Part shown: in pieces, positions 1 to 7,165 of the stretch
Layout: every line of letters starts with the position of its first letter
Position numbering within the stretch: the stretch's first letter is position 1
DNA from: Deltaproteobacteria bacterium
Lineage (GTDB): Bacteria; Myxococcota_A; UBA796
DNA length: 24,088 nucleotides
Direction of reading: 5' to 3'
Assembly (NCBI GenBank): GCA_002707085.1
Contig: PALY01000165.1
Span: 1-24,088 of the forward strand
Position numbers and translations under genes: made by a program
The notes under the pieces: generated by a model
Told to the model about the DNA's origin: nothing
Databases searched by the model: none
What the model saw: the letters and a program-made list of their open reading frames with translations, nothing else

Positions 1-94
1 GGTCGACACCACCCAGGCCCTCACTCGACATGCCGACCGCGTCAGCGTCAGCTGTTGGCATCTTTGTGGGTTTGTGCATCGGCTTGGGACTCAT
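1..94 (-). CDS. N-terminus of probable serine hydrolase (beta-lactamase family), truncated by window edge
   Basis: An ATG at 92-94 on the minus strand is preceded by GGAG with an 8-nt spacer, and the frame stays open to the window edge for 31 codons. The visible part contains ADAVGMSSEGLGGVD. This resembles the N-terminal 'D-x-x-x-G(M/L)s-x-x-(R/G)L-x-x-(I/V)D' segment that precedes the SxxK domain in class C beta-lactamase/esterase-family proteins, including the one at 7166 in this window. The gene starts 26 nt downstream of the HAD gene stop on the same strand, so the two are probably co-transcribed. The catalytic region lies outside the window, so the family call rests on about 15 residues and is tentative. 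The opposite strand is also open here, but without a start or recognisable family. Confidence 0.45.
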   Translation of the reverse strand, partial: MSPKPMHKPTKMPTADADAVGMSSEGLGGVD

Positions 95-120
95 TTATTT
101 TTCTCCAACTTCACTCGACC

Positions 121-771
121 TTATGTGTCGTCTTGATTAATGTGCCCCAGCAGTTCTGGTAGTTCCTTCAGCGATTGTATCGCGAAATCAGACGCTGCCT
201 GCTGATGTGCCACGAATTCATTGTGTACTTTGATCGTACGAATGCCCGCCGCCTCGGCGGCTGCAAGGCCACGCTTTGAATCTTCAATCACAATGGCGTT
301 ATCCGGTCCGATGCCGAATCGTCCAAGGCCTGTTTCATAGGGTTCTGCGTGGGGTTTTGCTAGATTGTAATCCTCACGGCACAGCACGAAGGCCATGTTC
401 TCGAGTAAGGTTCGCTGACGGTGTATCAGCTCAAAATCTCGACGCTTGGAGGTCGTGATCACCGCCATCTGAAATTGCTGGCTCAGTTCATCTAACACGT
501 CAGAGACCCCGGGTATGTCGATATCCTCGCGCTGCAGGTAGTAATGGTAGCGCTCATCCCGCCAGCCCTGAGCAGTGTTGATGTCTGCATCCGTTACACC
601 CTGGACCCTGGCAGCGACCCAGTTGGAATTGCCATCTACCAGGTGCTCTTTGTAGTCATCAAAGGTCATGGTGATGTTCAGTCTGGCGAGTGCTTCACGG
701 GTGGCCTCGAAGTACCAGTGTTCGGTATCAACGAGGACGCCATCGTGATCAAACAGTAGGTGAGTGATCAT
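121..771 (-). CDS. HAD-superfamily hydrolase (beta-phosphoglucomutase-like phosphatase)
   Basis: This 216-aa protein is a complete HAD hydrolase, typical in length for the subfamily I (alpha-helical cap) phosphatase/phosphoglucomutase group. Motif I is FDHDGVLVDTE, with nucleophile Asp8 and general acid/base Asp10. The cap domain spans roughly residues 15-85. Motif II is ITTSKRR near 105, the motif III Lys lies in AKPHAEPYE near 138, and motif IV is VIEDSKRGLAAAEAAG near 160. All catalytic residues are present, so it should be active as a cytoplasmic Mg-dependent phosphohydrolase on a small phosphorylated metabolite. The substrate cannot be read from sequence. It begins a minus-strand unit with the partial serine hydrolase 26 nt downstream. 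It is divergent from the PhyH-HEAT gene across a 205-nt intergenic space, in which I see no convincing -35/-10 pair. Confidence 0.9.
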   Translation of the reverse strand: MITHLLFDHDGVLVDTEHWYFEATREALARLNITMTFDDYKEHLVDGNSNWVAARVQGVTDADINTAQGWRDERYHYYLQREDIDIPGVSDVLDELSQQFQMAVITTSKRRDFELIHRQRTLLENMAFVLCREDYNLAKPHAEPYETGLGRFGIGPDNAIVIEDSKRGLAAAEAAGIRTIKVHNEFVAHQQAASDFAIQSLKELPELLGHINQDDT

Positions 772-976
772 TTCATTGCTTGTCTCAAATTACACATCGC
801 TAGCTGGTTACCTGCCACCAGGTCATTTGTGGTGTAACATAAAAACCGCAGTCTATTCGTGAAAATTTTTCTCCTCAACCGCATTTGGGGCGGCATACTA
901 TTTACACACATCTATTTATCAAAACCTTGTATAAGCGCAGTATCATTTAGACACGTAATGTCATGAGAGATAATAA

Positions 977-2581
977 GTGAACGACAGTAACAAATATCTA
1001 CTCGACGATGAGGCCATGCAACGTTTCATCGTTGAAGGCTATGTGAAGTTGCAGTCAGACCTGCCGCGTGAGTATCACGAGCACAATTGGGAGGAACTGG
1101 AGCCGCTTGATGAAACGGGACCCCGTGGCCATAACAATTTGCTGCCCTGTGTGCCGGAACTCAGGAACATGCTTGAAGAGCCCAAGGTGGTTGGGGCGTT
1201 AACCTTGATCCTCGGGTCCTACTACTATCTACACTTTCACCGGCATGATCACGTTAACTATCCCGATGGTGCCCAGGCGCTGCACAAGGACGGCGACGGT
1301 CATTCCCACTACGCGGTTGATGGGCTGCGACGTTATCACCCAACGCGTTACGTGATGCTGCTTTATTACCCGCAGGATACACCGGTTGAGGCAGGGCCAA
1401 CGGGTATCGTGCCGCGTAGTCAATACACGACCCGTCGTGAAGTCGATCATCTGAAGCACGAGGCAGACGTGCGTCGTGCTGAAATTTACCAGGGGATAAC
1501 CAAAAAAATGGACGCCAGTGCGGTTCGTGGTACCGAGCGTTTCAAGCGGTATGAAGAAACGGAGCTGGAATTGAACGAGAAGTATCCTGACCTGATCGCT
1601 TCCATGAAAAAGGCGTCTGTACCCTGGGAAGAAGCCAAGATTCCGCTGGATGGAAACGCCGGAACTATTTCGATCGTGCACTTCGATACTGTGCACGGCC
1701 GCTATTGTGCCAATGTGTCGGGTCGGCAACGTCATATGGTGAAGTTTCTGTTTGCCCGCAAAGAAGAACCTACAGGACCAACCTGGAATCATGCTTCTCC
1801 TGAATGGCATGGCCCAGAAGACGACTGCCAGACACCGATCTGGAAATATATCTGGTCGTGGCACCTAGGCGCCAACGATACGAATAAGTCGCAGCAGTCG
1901 ATTGATGACCTAACTGAAAATCTTGACGGCCCTGACGACAAGAAGGCGATCAGTGCAGCGTACGAGCTGGGCTCGACTTCATCTGGTTTGGATTTGCTGT
2001 TTGAGCGATTCTTTTCTGACGACACTGATGTCAGATCAATCGCTGGTTACGGCATCGTTCGGGCGGGGGAACGTGCGCTGCCCGCTTTGTTGTCTCGACT
2101 CGATGATGCTAATCCAGAACTGCAGGTGAGAATTATTGATGTGATTGGCGACATGGGGCTAACCGCAGCAAGCGCAATTGAGCCCACCCGATCACTGACT
2201 GCGAGTGCTGATACGGGTGTGCGCCGCGTGGCCTATGAGGCATTAGGTCTCATTACCCAACAGCAGACTAAACTTGATGCAGGTGTTGTTGATGCATTCA
2301 CGAAGGGGCTCAGTGATGAAGATGCGATTGTCGTTCGTAATGCGACCTTTGCGATTTCCCGGCTGGGTGCCAAAGCGTCTACGGACGAGATTGTTGATCG
2401 GCTTAATGGAAACCTCGATCATTGGCATCACCATGTACGTGGCTGGACGGTCGAGGCCTTACAGCGGCTAGATGATCCAAGAGCAGTGCAGCTTGCTCTG
2501 CGCTATTTGACGTCAGCGCGATGGGACCCTGCGACTAAGTCGGGTGACCGGGTTTTGACGTCCAAGGTAATGAGGCAATAA
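977..2581 (+). CDS. Phytanoyl-CoA dioxygenase (PhyH) family protein fused to C-terminal HEAT repeats
   Basis: This 534-aa protein starts at a GTG with GAGAG a few bases upstream. Residues about 10-265 form a PhyH-type Fe(II)/2-oxoglutarate dioxygenase. The iron ligands are visible as LHKDGDG (His103, Asp105) and a distal FDTVHGR (His240), and an Arg near 250 is placed to bind 2-oxoglutarate. Residues about 305-520 are a run of paired helices with HEAT-like spacing (for example AAYELGSTSSGLDLLFERF, VRRVAYEALGLI, VVRNATFAISRLG, VRGWTVEALQRLDD). Most PhyH proteins are about 250-320 aa, so the roughly 210-aa repeat tail is an addition, probably for protein or substrate docking. The gene heads a plus-strand run: the next PhyH begins 16 nt after its stop. 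The substrate is unknown; the dioxygenase call is firm and the role of the repeats is inference. Confidence 0.85.
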   Translation: MNDSNKYLLDDEAMQRFIVEGYVKLQSDLPREYHEHNWEELEPLDETGPRGHNNLLPCVPELRNMLEEPKVVGALTLILGSYYYLHFHRHDHVNYPDGAQALHKDGDGHSHYAVDGLRRYHPTRYVMLLYYPQDTPVEAGPTGIVPRSQYTTRREVDHLKHEADVRRAEIYQGITKKMDASAVRGTERFKRYEETELELNEKYPDLIASMKKASVPWEEAKIPLDGNAGTISIVHFDTVHGRYCANVSGRQRHMVKFLFARKEEPTGPTWNHASPEWHGPEDDCQTPIWKYIWSWHLGANDTNKSQQSIDDLTENLDGPDDKKAISAAYELGSTSSGLDLLFERFFSDDTDVRSIAGYGIVRAGERALPALLSRLDDANPELQVRIIDVIGDMGLTAASAIEPTRSLTASADTGVRRVAYEALGLITQQQTKLDAGVVDAFTKGLSDEDAIVVRNATFAISRLGAKASTDEIVDRLNGNLDHWHHHVRGWTVEALQRLDDPRAVQLALRYLTSARWDPATKSGDRVLTSKVMRQ

Positions 2582-2597
2582 CAGTTAGGTAATTCTA

Positions 2598-3446
2598 GTG
2601 GCCGAACTTCCCCAGGAAGCAGACCCTGCCAAACTCACCCGGCTCGGGCTTGAAACCTATGCTCGGGAATTGGGCGAATATGGATTGACGGTAGTACCAC
2701 AATCCGTTCTTGGTCTGCCAGATGAATTCTTCACGCATCTGCGAGACACCGTATTGGCGGTGGCGGAACAGCGAACCGGCGCCCACTTTGATCTGAACCG
2801 GGGCCTGGATCGATCTCTGGGCGGGCGCCCAAACGAAATCGGTCACGTTGTAATCACTCATCTGGTGGATCAGGACCCAGCATTTGAGCAGTTGTTAACC
2901 CATCCGGTGAAGAAGGCGCTGATGTCTCATCTGCTTGGCGAGACACATCGGCTCAGTAATAGTAGTGCCTGGATCAAGTGGCAGACCCCAGATGACTGGG
3001 AGAAGGTGATGAGTACTGGCATGCATGCGGATCAGAGTCGCATTCCAACACCCTGGAACTGGCGCGCGCCTCATATCGCCAACATGAATTGGCTGTTGAC
3101 CGACTACACTCGAGAAAACGGCGCGTTCTCCTACGTGCCCGGGAGTCATCTGGAGCAACGATTTCCTCCTGAGCAGGAGGCGATGGACCGAGCTGTTCCT
3201 GTCGAAGCCCCCGCCGGATCCCTGGTCATCTTTCAGGGTTGCACCTGGCATGGATCTTATCGAAAGGAAACGCCTGGTTTACGCATCAGCATGCATGGAA
3301 TTCACTGTCGCCCCTATATCCTCCCAGGGCACGACTTCCAGGGGCAGATCTCGGACGAGGTTTACGCAGCCAGCAGTGATCCTGACTACCTGCGGATGAT
3401 CATGCGCGAAGATGAAGCGATGTTGGTGCGTCTGGCCGACATCTGA
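2598..3446 (+). CDS. Phytanoyl-CoA dioxygenase (PhyH) family protein
   Basis: This 282-aa protein has standard PhyH length and starts at GTG, 16 nt after the previous PhyH stop. The Fe(II)-binding facial triad is visible: GMHADQSR gives His143 and Asp145, and TWHGSY gives His218. Arg229 in TPGLRISMHG is the expected 2-oxoglutarate carboxylate-binding residue. The segment ENGAFSYVPGSHL is the classic PhyH 'NG-x-x-x-(V/I)PGSH' core. It is therefore predicted to be a soluble non-haem iron oxygenase that hydroxylates or demethylates an organic substrate, with the substrate not predictable. It shares the W-H-G-S-Y / G-L-R-I signature with the PhyH at 5669 (TWHGSYPRKNPGLRI), so these two look like closer relatives than the PhyH-HEAT protein. 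A PfkB kinase follows after 26 nt. Confidence 0.9.
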   Translation: MAELPQEADPAKLTRLGLETYARELGEYGLTVVPQSVLGLPDEFFTHLRDTVLAVAEQRTGAHFDLNRGLDRSLGGRPNEIGHVVITHLVDQDPAFEQLLTHPVKKALMSHLLGETHRLSNSSAWIKWQTPDDWEKVMSTGMHADQSRIPTPWNWRAPHIANMNWLLTDYTRENGAFSYVPGSHLEQRFPPEQEAMDRAVPVEAPAGSLVIFQGCTWHGSYRKETPGLRISMHGIHCRPYILPGHDFQGQISDEVYAASSDPDYLRMIMREDEAMLVRLADI

Positions 3447-3472
3447 CTCACACACTAGGTCTATCGAACCCC

Positions 3473-4279
3473 ATGAAAATAGTTGCCGCAGGAGAATGTT
3501 GCCTCGATCATTACGACGGCGAGGCAAAACCACGTCTCGGTGGCATCACTTTTAACTTTGCCTTGCATGCGGCTGCGGCTTTCCCGGATGCAGAAGTTCA
3601 CCTGCTCTCTGTAGTTGCCGACAAAGATCGAGCTGCTTTTGATAGCAAGTTGGATGAGTTCCGTATCAAACATGATCTGGCGCCAGCTGTAAGAACCCCC
3701 TTTATTGGTATTCGGCTCGATGATAGTGGCGAGCGTTTTTTTCACAGCTATGATCCTGGTGGATTGCTGGATTGGGAAGTGTCCGAGTCACAACGACAGA
3801 TCATTGAGGAAGCCGACCTTGTGGTGCTGACGCGTTACCATGAAATTTCCCCGGTGTTTGAGCGCCTAGTGCGTGTGCCGACCCGAGGCAGGCGTGTTGT
3901 GGACTTCGCGGATATATCCGGTACACCCGTATCTCATATAGATCAGGTGACGGCTGATAGAGACTTCGCGGATGTGTGCATCTTTGGTGTCGCGCCCCAC
4001 GAGGATTCCCTGCGAGATTATTTACAGACACTGGCTAAGGATTACGCCGGGATGTTTTTGATTACTCTTGCGGAGCAGGGCGCCATGGCCATCAAGGATG
4101 GAAACACGTACCAGCAACCCGCGGTGGTTGTGCCTGAGGTGGTGGATACCACTGGTGCAGGTGATTGTTTTGCCGCACATTTTCTCAGTACCTGGTGTAC
4201 CTCGGATGATATCAATGCGGCGCTTTTCGACGGTTGTCTCGCAGCCAGTCGGATCATACAGCGCCGAGGGGCGAGTTAA
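3473..4279 (+). CDS. PfkB-family carbohydrate kinase
   Basis: This 268-aa protein belongs to the ribokinase/PfkB family and is slightly shorter than the usual 290-320 aa, like fructoselysine-kinase-type members. The N-terminus MKIVAAGECCLDHY and the following LGGITFNFA match the substrate-binding glycine motif region. The C-terminal signature VVDTTGAGDCFAAHFL near 223-238 contains the anion hole GAGD, with Asp231 as catalytic base. It should phosphorylate a sugar or sugar-like alcohol with ATP in the cytoplasm. The Shine-Dalgarno site is weak, and the short 26-nt gap suggests co-transcription with the upstream PhyH pair. The 168 nt downstream hold no gene. Fructoselysine 6-kinase-like specificity is possible from length, but I cannot assign it. 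Confidence 0.88.
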   Translation: MKIVAAGECCLDHYDGEAKPRLGGITFNFALHAAAAFPDAEVHLLSVVADKDRAAFDSKLDEFRIKHDLAPAVRTPFIGIRLDDSGERFFHSYDPGGLLDWEVSESQRQIIEEADLVVLTRYHEISPVFERLVRVPTRGRRVVDFADISGTPVSHIDQVTADRDFADVCIFGVAPHEDSLRDYLQTLAKDYAGMFLITLAEQGAMAIKDGNTYQQPAVVVPEVVDTTGAGDCFAAHFLSTWCTSDDINAALFDGCLAASRIIQRRGAS

Positions 4280-4435
4280 TCAGGTTTGTGTCAGGTTGTG
4301 CACGATCAGCGCGGGTTGAAGGCCCCACCGCACTGCTCATGGGTCCCCTGGCAGGTAAGGGCGTCGAGATGCCGGAACGCTGCCGAGCAGGCTTTACTAT
4401 CTGGACCGCTATTTGCATAATCCGACGCGGCTAAT

Positions 4436-4441
4436 GGAGGG
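4436..4441 (+). promoter_or_regulatory. Shine-Dalgarno site of selenoprotein gene 1
   Basis: GGAGGG lies 6 nt before the ATG at 4448. It supports that start and shows that the upstream half of the split ORF is a genuine, well-translated gene beginning. The downstream half (from the GTG at 4925) has no comparable site. Confidence 0.7.
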
Positions 4442-4447
4442 TTTTGG

Positions 4448-5608
4448 ATGCCTGATAACGACCAACTGATGAAAGATACTGTGATGAAAATGCCGGTACC
4501 GTCCTTTGACGATCCCGCATTTACCGAGCCACCCCCATTGCAGGAAGCACGCGTTGCTATCGTGACCACTGCCGCGTTGTCGCGCAAAGGTGGTGTCTCC
4601 AACTGGCAGCTTCAGGATTTTCACTTTGAGACCCTTCCGAGTGACGCGCGTGATCTTGAGCTTGGTCACGTGAGCCCGAATTTTGATCGCTCGGGATTCC
4701 ATGCCGATATTAATGTGGTTTATCCGATAGATCGCCTGGAGGAACTTGCTGCCGAGAGTGTGATTGGCAGCGTGGCGAGCAACCACTATGCCTTTGCGGG
4801 AAATCAGTCCGACTCGGTATCTGAACTGCGGCTAGATACAGGCCCTGCTTGCGCTGCGCAGATGCTCAAAGATGAAGTCGATGTAGTATTGCTGACCCCA
4901 GTCTGACCCCTTTGTCCGCGTACTGTGAGTACGCTTGCACATGTTTTTGAAGCGGCAGGATTGTCCACGGTTGTGATTACCCCGATGCGATTCATTGCAG
5001 AGAAGATGAAGACGCCTCGCTCACTGTATGCCGAGTTTCCATTGGGTCTACCGCTGGGGAAACCCCGTGATGCTAAGTTTCAGCGTGACGTACTGCGTGC
5101 CGCATTCGCCCTGCTGGAGCGACCCGAGGGCCCGGTGCTGGAGGATTTTCCCGAGTCCATCCAAGGCAAGGATAGTGAGCCATTAGTGTGTTTGCTGCCA
5201 CCCCGTTTCAATCCTGATTTGCATCCGGCGGTCGATGAGGCGAAGGCGTTGCGCTCAGCTTATGATCGTGCGATCGCAGTAAATGGTCGAACATCCGTCG
5301 GTCGAGTGGTCACCGCCGATGAGATACCGTCGGCACTGGAGAAGTTTGTCAGGATAGCCGATGGTGAACCCTGGGATCAGCACGGCTTTGACGGCCCCCT
5401 GATGTTTGTCGCGCATGACATTCGCACCTATTACGAGGAGCTCGTATTCGAGATCACCGATAGTGATTTTGAGGCCTGGGGTGCCGAGCGCTGGTTTTAT
5501 GAAAAGACCGAGGCCGGTAAGTTGATTTTCGAAGTTAGCCAAAAAATGAAAGAAGAGGGAGCGCCTCCTATGGAGTGGTATATGCTGGCGCCAGGATCAC
5601 GCCATTAG
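4448..5608 (+). CDS. GrdB-like selenoprotein 1 (UGA-encoded selenocysteine at residue 153)
   Basis: Two same-frame ORFs (4448-4906 and 4925-5608) join through a TGA at 4904-4906, giving 386 aa if TGA is read as Sec. Across the junction the sequence is VDVVLLTPV-U-PLCPRTVS, which matches the Sec site of glycine/sarcosine/betaine reductase selenoprotein B (GrdB: U-x-x-C preceded by a hydrophobic strand). The second Cys of the GrdB UxxCxxC is Thr here. Homology to the second selenoprotein at 11243 continues on both sides of the TGA: VAIVTTAALS before it, FPLGLPLGKPRDAKFQ after it. A SECIS-like hairpin follows at 4918-4934. The C-terminal 150 residues are an extension absent from protein 2. In clostridia GrdB works with GrdA/GrdE; none are seen here, so the reaction is unknown and probably redox. 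Regulation depends on Sec-tRNA and SelB, not encoded in this window. Confidence 0.88.
4918..4934 (+). promoter_or_regulatory. Bacterial SECIS-like hairpin of selenoprotein gene 1
   Basis: A perfect 6-bp stem GCGTAC/GTACGC (4918-4923 with 4929-4934) encloses the 5-nt loop TGTGA. The loop starts 17 nt after the TGA at 4904-4906. Published bacterial SECIS models ask for an apical loop 16-37 nt after UGA, a stem of at least 4 bp and a G among the first two loop bases; all three hold. The GTG that would start the downstream half-ORF lies inside this loop, so it is probably not a true start. Confidence 0.8.
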
Positions 5609-5656
5609 CTGCGGTAAAAACTGGATGATCTAATTATGGGATCGTGCAGCAACTAT

Positions 5657-5663
5657 AGGAGAG
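5657..5663 (+). promoter_or_regulatory. Shine-Dalgarno site deciding the start of the third PhyH gene
   Basis: AGGAGAG stands 5 nt before the ATG at 5669. The frame is open from an ATG at 5636, but that codon has no ribosome-binding site, and the extra 11 residues (MGSCSNYRREP) do not look like PhyH. The start at 5669 is therefore preferred. Confidence 0.75.
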
Positions 5664-5668
5664 AGCCC

Positions 5669-6592
5669 ATGGACATTTCCGGCAAGGGTACACAGCCATT
5701 TCTCGATCCATTGATCGAGGAGATTAAGCGGCTCGATCTCTCGGAACACGTTGTGGAACTCGAGGCCTACGGTTTTACGGTAATCCCGCCATCCAAGTCA
5801 GGGATCACGAAAGCGTGGGTTGGGCGTCTGCGTGACGCCATACTCCATACCGTTGAGCGTCGCGGTGGTGTGGATCTTTCAGACTGGGAAACCCGGACTG
5901 AACAAATCCCGTCAGAAGTAATGCGAGAGAGTTGGGAGTTAATGCCGGAAGATGACATATTCGCTGAGGCAGCGCTACAGCCGGCCGGGCTCGCCATGGC
6001 GCGTTGGCTCTTGGGTCAGCGGGCAATCCTTGGTGGTCATACCTATATTACGCGAGGGCCGACACCTGGTGAGATGGATCGGCCGGTGCCAGACAAACTG
6101 GAGGGCAAGCTGCATAGCGACGTTCACGGGGTCCCCGGTGGGGGCGATATCTGCCATGAGTGTAATGTATCGATTCTTTGTACAGACTATTCCAGCGCAG
6201 ACGATGGCCCAACCATCCTCTCGCCTGGCAGTCACAGGATGGCCCGGGCACCTTCACCAGGGGAAGCAACCCCTGGAGATGCACAACCGACTTGCGTGAC
6301 GCTAGAGGGTGAGGCGGGGTCGATTGCCGTATGGAACGGCTTTACCTGGCATGGTTCCTACCCCCGAAAGAATCCTGGACTCCGGATTACTCTGGTGCAG
6401 AGTTGGATGCGTACGTACATGCGGCCATTGCACGAATGGCGTGAAGCGGATCTCGCGCCAGGTCAGCTCGAACGGTATCCCGAGTTAAGGAAAGTACTGG
6501 CGCTTGATCATCCCTATCCTTTCCACGCCGAGAACAAAAGGCGCAAGGAATACGCCTGGTTCATGCAGGCAGGCACTGATCGCTTCGCTTAA
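5669..6592 (+). CDS. Phytanoyl-CoA dioxygenase (PhyH) family protein
   Basis: This 307-aa PhyH protein has a complete iron site: LHSDVHG gives His149 and Asp151, TWHGSY gives distal His228, and Arg239 in NPGLRITLV is the 2-oxoglutarate anchor. ILSPGSHRM matches the conserved 'PGSH' loop. The N-terminal region LEAYGFTVIPPS parallels GEYGLTVVPQSV of the PhyH at 2598, so the two are paralogs of the same subfamily. The region between residues 150 and 175 is rich in Cys and His (VHGVPGGGDICHECN), which is unusual and could affect metal or redox chemistry. The gene follows the selenoprotein 1 stop by 60 nt and precedes a YtoQ gene by 44 nt, suggesting one transcript. The substrate cannot be inferred. 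Confidence 0.9.
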   Translation: MDISGKGTQPFLDPLIEEIKRLDLSEHVVELEAYGFTVIPPSKSGITKAWVGRLRDAILHTVERRGGVDLSDWETRTEQIPSEVMRESWELMPEDDIFAEAALQPAGLAMARWLLGQRAILGGHTYITRGPTPGEMDRPVPDKLEGKLHSDVHGVPGGGDICHECNVSILCTDYSSADDGPTILSPGSHRMARAPSPGEATPGDAQPTCVTLEGEAGSIAVWNGFTWHGSYPRKNPGLRITLVQSWMRTYMRPLHEWREADLAPGQLERYPELRKVLALDHPYPFHAENKRRKEYAWFMQAGTDRFA

Positions 6593-6636
6593 CCCCAGCA
6601 GGAAAAATCAAAAGGATAGCTAACAAAGGAACTAAC

Positions 6637-7074
6637 ATGCATTGGCAGGTTTATTTATCGGGCGAAATTCATACGGATTGGCGCCAACAAATTATTAGTG
6701 GCGCATCGGCTTTGCCCGTGACGTTTTTATCGGCGGTGACCAATCATGAGGCCAGTGATTCGGCCGGTGACTTATTGGGGGAGGAAAGCGACAACTTCTG
6801 GCGTGACCACAAGTCATCTAAGGTGAACGGTATTCGAATCCGCACGATGATTGATAAGTGCGACGTCGCTGTTATTCGCTTCGGTGACAAGTATAAACAA
6901 TGGAATGCCGCCTTCGATGCTGGCTACTGCGCCGCGATTTGGAAACCCTACATTACCCTCCACGATGAAGGTATCGTTCACGCGCTAAAGGAAGTGGATG
7001 GTGCGGCCATGGCGTGGGCAAAGAGTCCGCAGCAGGTTGTTGAAATCCTCAACTACGTCATCAGTCAGGAATAG
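6637..7074 (+). CDS. YtoQ family protein
   Basis: This 145-aa protein matches the YtoQ family in length and in its opening MHWQVYLSGEIHTDWR. It also has the conserved internal stretch ESDNFWRDHKSSKVNGIRIR and the segment IDKCDVAVIRFGDKYKQWNAAFDAGYC. The family has a nucleoside 2-deoxyribosyltransferase-like fold, and the 'FDAGYC' and 'DVAVIRF' elements fit that fold, but its biochemical role is not established. A good Shine-Dalgarno AAGGA at 6626-6630 lies 6 nt before the ATG. It sits 44 nt after a PhyH gene and 91 nt before a serine hydrolase, within the plus-strand accessory run. It is cytoplasmic, with no signal peptide or membrane segment. Recognition of the family is confident; function is not claimed. 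Confidence 0.85.
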   Translation: MHWQVYLSGEIHTDWRQQIISGASALPVTFLSAVTNHEASDSAGDLLGEESDNFWRDHKSSKVNGIRIRTMIDKCDVAVIRFGDKYKQWNAAFDAGYCAAIWKPYITLHDEGIVHALKEVDGAAMAWAKSPQQVVEILNYVISQE

Positions 7075-7165
7075 CAGCACAGAAGTTGGCTAAAGAAGCG
7101 CTAATTTGCGTCGTTCGGCGCTGGTGGTATTCTGCGTCAACGATTGATGGTGGGGATTGCGAAAG

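Noticed and set aside
3..137. Plus-strand frame with a hydrophobic stretch (AVGIFVGLCIGLGLIYF) as the end of a membrane protein
   Set aside because: No family is recognisable, and the minus strand there has a start codon with Shine-Dalgarno and a serine-hydrolase-like N-terminus in operon spacing with the HAD gene.
772..976. Promoter hexamers in the divergent HAD/PhyH space (TACTAT at 896, TATAAG at 930)
   Set aside because: No acceptable -35 lies at 16-18 nt from either, so no promoter is called.
3444..3458. TGA at the end of the second PhyH as possible Sec codon
   Set aside because: The frame meets TAG four codons later and the PhyH domain is complete, so it is an ordinary stop.
4280..4435. 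A small gene between PfkB and selenoprotein 1
   Set aside because: The open frames overlap the PfkB end, lack ribosome-binding sites and show no family resemblance.
4925..5608. A separate gene starting at GTG 4925
   Set aside because: The GTG lies in the SECIS loop, has no Shine-Dalgarno site and would leave the upstream half without its conserved continuation. The joined Sec reading explains both halves.
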